From Hanamia caeni (GTDB lineage: Bacteria > Bacteroidota > Bacteroidia > Chitinophagales > Chitinophagaceae): 64,000 nt of DNA. Shown here in pieces: positions 60,470-64,000 of this stretch. How positions within the stretch are numbered: the first letter of the stretch is position 1; each line of letters begins with the position of its first letter. A model generated the notes under the pieces. That model had not been told where the DNA came from, did not search any database, and saw nothing but the letters and a program-made list of their open reading frames with translations. A program made the position numbers and the translations under genes. The stretch spans positions 62,001 to 126,000 of the forward strand of contig NZ_RJJR01000011.1 of assembly GCF_003721595.1 (NCBI RefSeq), in the 5' to 3' direction.

Positions 60470-60574
60470 GTTTAAATGGTAAATCAGTAAGGCAACAAAT
60501 AAAGCAAATTTTTATTTTTACCCTCAAAGGCCGAAATTTACCAACCGTTATCCGGTAAAAATAAAATTTAAAAT

Positions 60575-61090
60575 ATGGAATTCAATAGATCTTCTTTAGC
60601 ATATCCGGAACATTTTGAAAAATATATTTCTCTTGTAAAAAATGAGGACCTGAACACTATTCTGGAAATGCAGGCAAAACAAATGGAAAAACTTTTTGCT
60701 TCAATCCCTGAAGATAAATGGATGTATAAATACCAGGAAAACAAATGGACGATAAAGGAGGTTATTCAGCATATTTCAGATGCTGAAAGAGTTTTTAGTT
60801 ATAGGGGCTTCGCCTTTTCAAGAAAAGATCCCAATACACTACCAGGCTTTGATGAGAACGAATATTCAATAAATTCAAATGCTAACAACAAAAGCCCTGA
60901 AGATTTAATTAATGATCTTTTTGCAGTTCGAAAATCAACCGAAACTCTTTTTAATGGATTTACATCCGATCAACTAAAAGTTGTGGGAAAGGCAAGCACT
61001 TATCAAATGAGCGTGAATGCTATGGGCTACCTGATTGCAGGCCATGCTGCACATCATATCAATATTCTTAAGGAGAGATATGGTATCTAA
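60575..61090 (+). CDS. DinB-family protein (YfiT-like metal-binding four-helix bundle)
   Basis: A 171-residue protein. The NKWTIKEVIQHISDAERVF block (about 52-70) has the first metal His, and LIAGHAAHHINILKERYGI at the C-terminus has the other two. This is the DinB/YfiT histidine triad layout. Some members are bacillithiol or other thiol transferases, but the family is broad. It lies between the subtilase and nnr with gaps of 156 and 37 bp. Specific role unknown. Confidence 0.87.
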   Translation: MEFNRSSLAYPEHFEKYISLVKNEDLNTILEMQAKQMEKLFASIPEDKWMYKYQENKWTIKEVIQHISDAERVFSYRGFAFSRKDPNTLPGFDENEYSINSNANNKSPEDLINDLFAVRKSTETLFNGFTSDQLKVVGKASTYQMSVNAMGYLIAGHAAHHINILKERYGI

Positions 61091-61127
61091 ATTGGCCAGC
61101 CGTTTTGATCACCCTTTTATGTAAAAG

Positions 61128-62642
61128 ATGAAAATATTTTCTGTAGAACAAATTCAAAATTGGGATGCCTTTACAATAAATAAAGAAGGGATTCTGTCCA
61201 TTAACCTGATGGAACGGGCCGCAGTTGCCTGCTTCGATTGGATTGTTCAGAGTTTTGATGAGTCCTATTGTTTCAAAATTTTTTGTGGGAAAGGAAATAA
61301 CGGCGGTGACGGCCTGGCGCTTGCCCGCCTTTTGAACAGCATTAAGTACCAGGTTTCAGTTTTTATTCCTCACAATAATAAGCCCGGCTCGCCTGATTTT
61401 GAAGAAAATCTAAAAAAACTAAAAAAAACTTCTGTTCATATTTCAGTTTTACAAAACGAAAATTCTTTTCCCTCGATTTCTGAAAAGGATATAATAATCG
61501 ATGCGTTGTTTGGTACAGGCCTTAACAAACCTGTAAAGGGATTTTACAAGGAAATAATCGGCTATATTAATGCAAACAGCAATGATACAATAGCGATAGA
61601 TGTTCCCAGCGGCTTGTATGTAGATAAAAGCACCATTACCGAAAATGAAGATGTTTCAATTATAAAAGCGGATTACACACTTACCTTTCAAAACCAAAAA
61701 TTAGCGTTCCTGGTGGCGGAAAATGAGCCCTATACCGGTAAAGTTGTATTCTTTGATATAGAGCTTTCAAAAGATTATGAAGCATCCACGCCAACTCCTT
61801 TTGAATATATTGATGATAGTATGATTAAGGGCATTTATCAGCCAAGAAAGAATTTTGTCAACAAAGGAAATTACGGATATGCCTCACTGTTATGTGGTAG
61901 TTATGGGATGATGGGCGCTGCGGTGCTCAGTTCGTTGGCCTGCTTAAGAAGCGGAGCAGGAAAGTTAACTTCAGTTGTTTGTGAAGCGGGCTATGGCATT
62001 ATGCAAACGGCTGTTCCAGAAGCAATGTGCATGGTTTCAGGAGAAAAACACATCGGCAACTTTGACGACTTTCAACATTTTGACGTGGTAGGCATAGGCC
62101 CGGGAATCGGTAAATTTAAATCGCATGTAAAATTGCTGGAAAATCTGTTTAAAAGTTTTAAAAGGCCAATCGTAATTGATGCGGATGCTTTAAATATTTT
62201 GAGTGAGAACGAGGAGCTTTATTCTTCGATTCCGGTCGATACTATTATCACACCACATCCCAAAGAGTTTGAAAGGCTTTTCGGAAAATCAACTTCTGAT
62301 TTTGATACAATTGACAAGGCAATAGAGACAGCGAAAGAGTTCAGAATTTATATTGTGCTTAAAGGGCATCATACCCTGATAGCCACACCTGATGGGAAGG
62401 GCTATTTTAATTCCACCGGCAACCCCGGAATGGCCACTGCAGGGGCAGGTGATGTTCTAACCGGTATCATTACCGGGTTGCTGGCTCAAAAATATTCTCC
62501 ATTGCAAAGCTGCCTCCTCGGCGTATATCTTCACGGACTTGCAGGCGATATCGCCGCGGAAGGACTATCCCAGGAAGCCTTAATTGCAAAAGATATAGTT
62601 GAAAATTTAGGGAATGCTTTTAAAGAAATTCAGGAAACCTAA
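61128..62642 (+). CDS. nnr: Bifunctional NAD(P)H-hydrate epimerase/dehydratase
   Basis: A 504-residue fusion. The N-terminal YjeF_N epimerase (about 1-215) has MERAAVACFDWI, FCGKGNNGGDGLALARLL and the Asp of DALFGTGLNKP. The C-terminal ADP-dependent dehydratase (about 225-504) has GNYGYASLLCGSYGMMGAA, DVVGIGPGIGKF, and the NPGMATAGAGDVLTGIITG nucleotide-binding end. It repairs hydrated NADH and NADPH. Domain order matches the standard Nnr. It precedes the second toxin-antitoxin pair by 65 bp. Confidence 0.93.
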   Translation: MKIFSVEQIQNWDAFTINKEGILSINLMERAAVACFDWIVQSFDESYCFKIFCGKGNNGGDGLALARLLNSIKYQVSVFIPHNNKPGSPDFEENLKKLKKTSVHISVLQNENSFPSISEKDIIIDALFGTGLNKPVKGFYKEIIGYINANSNDTIAIDVPSGLYVDKSTITENEDVSIIKADYTLTFQNQKLAFLVAENEPYTGKVVFFDIELSKDYEASTPTPFEYIDDSMIKGIYQPRKNFVNKGNYGYASLLCGSYGMMGAAVLSSLACLRSGAGKLTSVVCEAGYGIMQTAVPEAMCMVSGEKHIGNFDDFQHFDVVGIGPGIGKFKSHVKLLENLFKSFKRPIVIDADALNILSENEELYSSIPVDTIITPHPKEFERLFGKSTSDFDTIDKAIETAKEFRIYIVLKGHHTLIATPDGKGYFNSTGNPGMATAGAGDVLTGIITGLLAQKYSPLQSCLLGVYLHGLAGDIAAEGLSQEALIAKDIVENLGNAFKEIQET

Positions 62643-62646
62643 TTTG

Positions 62647-62691
62647 TACGTATAAAAATATTTTCTTTGTAGTATAAAAAACTTAATTTTG
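62647..62691 (+). promoter_or_regulatory. TACGTA palindrome and TAnnTTTG box before the second toxin-antitoxin pair
   Basis: TACGTA at 62647-62652 and TAATTTTG at 62684-62691 lie before the antitoxin ATG at 62708. The first DUF6364 module has the same palindrome twice in its promoter region. Confidence 0.35.
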
Positions 62692-62707
62692 TAAAAAATG
62701 AAGGGGT

Positions 62708-62968
62708 ATGGATTGCAAAATAACATTAAGTTTTGACGAATCGGTAATTCAAAAAGCTAAGAAATATGCTGAAAACAACAATATCAGCTTATCCAGACTC
62801 ACAGAATTCCTATTGAAAAAAGTGACATCTTCAAACTACGATAGCCTTGAAGATTTTCCTATTTCAGAATGGGTAAATATGGTGGCTGAAGGCCCTGCAG
62901 AATATGCTACCCAATCAAAAAGAACCCGGAAGAAATCCAAAGAAGAATTCTTTAAAGCCAAAAAATGA
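62708..62968 (+). CDS. DUF6364-family antitoxin (second module)
   Basis: An 86-residue protein. KITLSFDESVIQKAKKYAEN and ISLSRLTEFLLKKV match the DUF6364 ribbon-helix-helix-like core of the antitoxin at 26584, though the rest has diverged. The C-terminal tail (about 50-86, EWVNMVAEGPAEYATQ and a lysine-rich end) would bind the toxin. The stop overlaps the toxin ATG (ATGA, 62965-62968). The two modules are paralogous, 36 kb apart. Confidence 0.76.
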   Translation: MDCKITLSFDESVIQKAKKYAENNNISLSRLTEFLLKKVTSSNYDSLEDFPISEWVNMVAEGPAEYATQSKRTRKKSKEEFFKAKK

Positions 62969-63390
62969 GAATTTATCTTGACGCTAATATTTTAGTTTCA
63001 GTATTAAATAAAGAATACCCATTATTTAGCATTACTTCACGGATATTAAGCCTTTCCGATAGAAAAAATTTTACTCTTTATTCCTCACCCATTTGTCTTG
63101 CAATAGCCTACTATTTTGCTGAAAAAAAATTTAAAAGTGAAAAAGCAAAGAGTAAAATCCACCTTCTTTGCGACCATATTCAAATTGCCCCGGTGAGTGA
63201 AACCGCAGTATTTAAAGCGCTTCGAAGCCCTGATATCAATGACTTTGAAGATGGCCTGGAATATTATTCAGCGTTAGAAAATAAATGCAATTGTATTATC
63301 ACAGAAGATATTGATGATTTTTATTTTTCAAAAATAGAAGTGCTGAGGAGCGAAGATTTTTTTAAAAAATATTTATTTAAACATAAATAG
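62965..63390 (+). CDS. PIN-domain toxin (second module)
   Basis: A 141-residue PIN protein. Asp6 (IYLDANI), Asp96 (NDFEDGLEYYSA) and the late acidic cluster (ITEDIDDF, residues about 112-119) fit a VapC-like active site. The second-position Glu seen in the other module (FISETVI) is not present; the equivalent stretch reads YSSPICL. The site is therefore altered, but the overall domain seems intact. It shares the ED-G-L-x-Y motif with the toxin at 26843. Its 3' end is 2 bp from the end of the convergent dapD gene. Confidence 0.78.
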   Translation: MRIYLDANILVSVLNKEYPLFSITSRILSLSDRKNFTLYSSPICLAIAYYFAEKKFKSEKAKSKIHLLCDHIQIAPVSETAVFKALRSPDINDFEDGLEYYSALENKCNCIITEDIDDFYFSKIEVLRSEDFFKKYLFKHK

Positions 63391-63392
63391 CC

Positions 63393-64000
63393 TTACACAC
63401 TTACATTAAAATCTCTCAAAGCTTCATTCAGGCTGGTTTTTTTATCTGTACTTTCTTTTCTTTTACCGATAATTAAAGCGCAACTTACATTGTATTCTCC
63501 CGCAGGGAATTTTTTTAAATAACTTCCCGGAATTACCACACTGCGCGCGGGAATAACGCCTTTCGTTTCTATAGGCTCGCTTCCGCTTACATCAATTATT
63601 TTCGTAGATTGGGTAAGAACCACATTAGCGCCCAGCACTGCTTCTTTTTCAACTCTAACTCCTTCTACTACTATGCACCGGCTACCAATAAAACATCCAT
63701 CTTCAATAATTACCGGGCTTGCCTGCAGCGGTTCTAAAACTCCTCCTATGCCCACGCCACCGCTCAGGTGCACATTTTTACCGATTTGCGCGCAACTGCC
63801 AACAGTAGCCCACGTGTCAACCATCGTACCTTCATCTACATACGCCCCGATATTTACATAGCTCGGCATCAATACCACGTTTCTTGCAAGAAAGCTTCCA
63901 TAGCGTGCAACCGCATGTGGAACTGCCCTCACACCAAGGTCTTTATAATTTTTTTTCAATTTCATTTTATCATAAAATTCAAAAGGAGGAAGCGAATAGG
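63393..64000 (-). CDS. dapD: Tetrahydrodipicolinate N-succinyltransferase (5' end beyond window)
   Basis: At least 202 residues of a trimeric hexapeptide-repeat acyltransferase of lysine and diaminopimelate synthesis. Read on the minus strand, the frame stays open to position 64000: the peptide [16 protein letters not shown] precedes the first internal Met at 63965, so that Met is internal and the gene begins outside the window. Visible blocks are [41 protein letters not shown] and [16 protein letters not shown], the succinyl-CoA and substrate site. The C-terminus has [14 protein letters not shown]. Length, with the missing part, fits the usual 270 residues. Confidence 0.9.
   Translation of the reverse strand, partial: YSLPPFEFYDKMKLKKNYKDLGVRAVPHAVARYGSFLARNVVLMPSYVNIGAYVDEGTMVDTWATVGSCAQIGKNVHLSGGVGIGGVLEPLQASPVIIEDGCFIGSRCIVVEGVRVEKEAVLGANVVLTQSTKIIDVSGSEPIETKGVIPARSVVIPGSYLKKFPAGEYNVSCALIIGKRKESTDKKTSLNEALRDFNVSV

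Noticed and set aside
1..64000. CRISPR arrays, tRNA, rRNA, transposases
   Set aside because: No regularly spaced long direct repeats with spacers, no tRNA-like T-loop/CCA signals, no rRNA words and no transposase-like protein were seen. A tRNA search by program would settle this.

Overview
The window looks like the chromosome of a Bacteroidota bacterium, most likely a Chitinophagaceae relative. The evidence is: AT-rich intergenic DNA with TAnnTTTG-type -7 boxes; almost no Shine-Dalgarno sequences and several TTG/GTG starts; DUF4270, DUF4199, DUF1835/DUF3658 and DUF6169 proteins; an OmpA-type porin with TSP3-like repeats; a one-domain starch-synthase-like protein beside panC; and a parE-DUF1835-VOC-parC cluster. 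No rRNA, tRNA, CRISPR array, intact insertion sequence or prophage was seen.

Left region (1-14420, minus strand): a surface polysaccharide operon. Transcription runs from a Wza-type outer-membrane exporter and a Wzc-type co-polymerase/tyrosine kinase, through LegB-type dehydratase, LegC-type aminotransferase and NeuD/PglD-type acetyltransferase (together a route to a 4-acetamido-4,6-dideoxy sugar), a glycosyltransferase, an asparagine-synthetase-like protein without the glutaminase cysteine, a CBS-nucleotidyltransferase fusion, a Wzx-type flippase, a glycosyltransferase, an O-antigen ligase/polymerase, and a glycosyltransferase cut by the window edge.

Boundary region (14421-16116): a gene-poor stretch with GC-rich patches, short hairpins and an exactly phased 11-bp degenerate tandem repeat of about 14 units. 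An OmpA-family porin gene follows, with a strong terminator.

Middle (18-32 kb, mostly plus strand): a SirB1-like protein, a VIT1/CCC1 transporter, a CDF metal exporter (minus), an ABC permease, a dihydroorotase homologue lacking the HxH metal ligands, DUF4199, two glycosyltransferases, a DUF6364/PIN toxin-antitoxin pair, and then the full GDP-D-glycero-alpha-D-manno-heptose pathway (hddA, gmhA, hddC, gmhB). The toxin gene overlaps hddA. A secreted hypothetical protein and a BON-domain protein close this block.

32-46 kb: parC-VOC-DUF1835-parE, a small membrane protein, smc, a tandem universal stress protein, a DUF4270 lipoprotein and the truncated starch-synthase-like protein. 46-54 kb: panC, a flippase-like membrane protein, rfaE2, ppk1, ppx, panB and an ALDH7-type dehydrogenase. 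54-64 kb: tatA, an EVE protein, a small-protein/DUF6169 pair, a zinc-site-less sirtuin, divergent kdgK and eda, a subtilase with a large insert, DinB, nnr, a second DUF6364/PIN pair, and dapD running off the right edge.

For a second look, the best candidates are the phased 11-bp array, the Cys-less AsnB homologue in the polysaccharide locus, the PIN module wired into the heptose operon, the DUF6169 pair, and a set of candidate sigma-54-like promoters and short dispersed hairpins. Function calls rest on motif recognition by eye; no database search was run.
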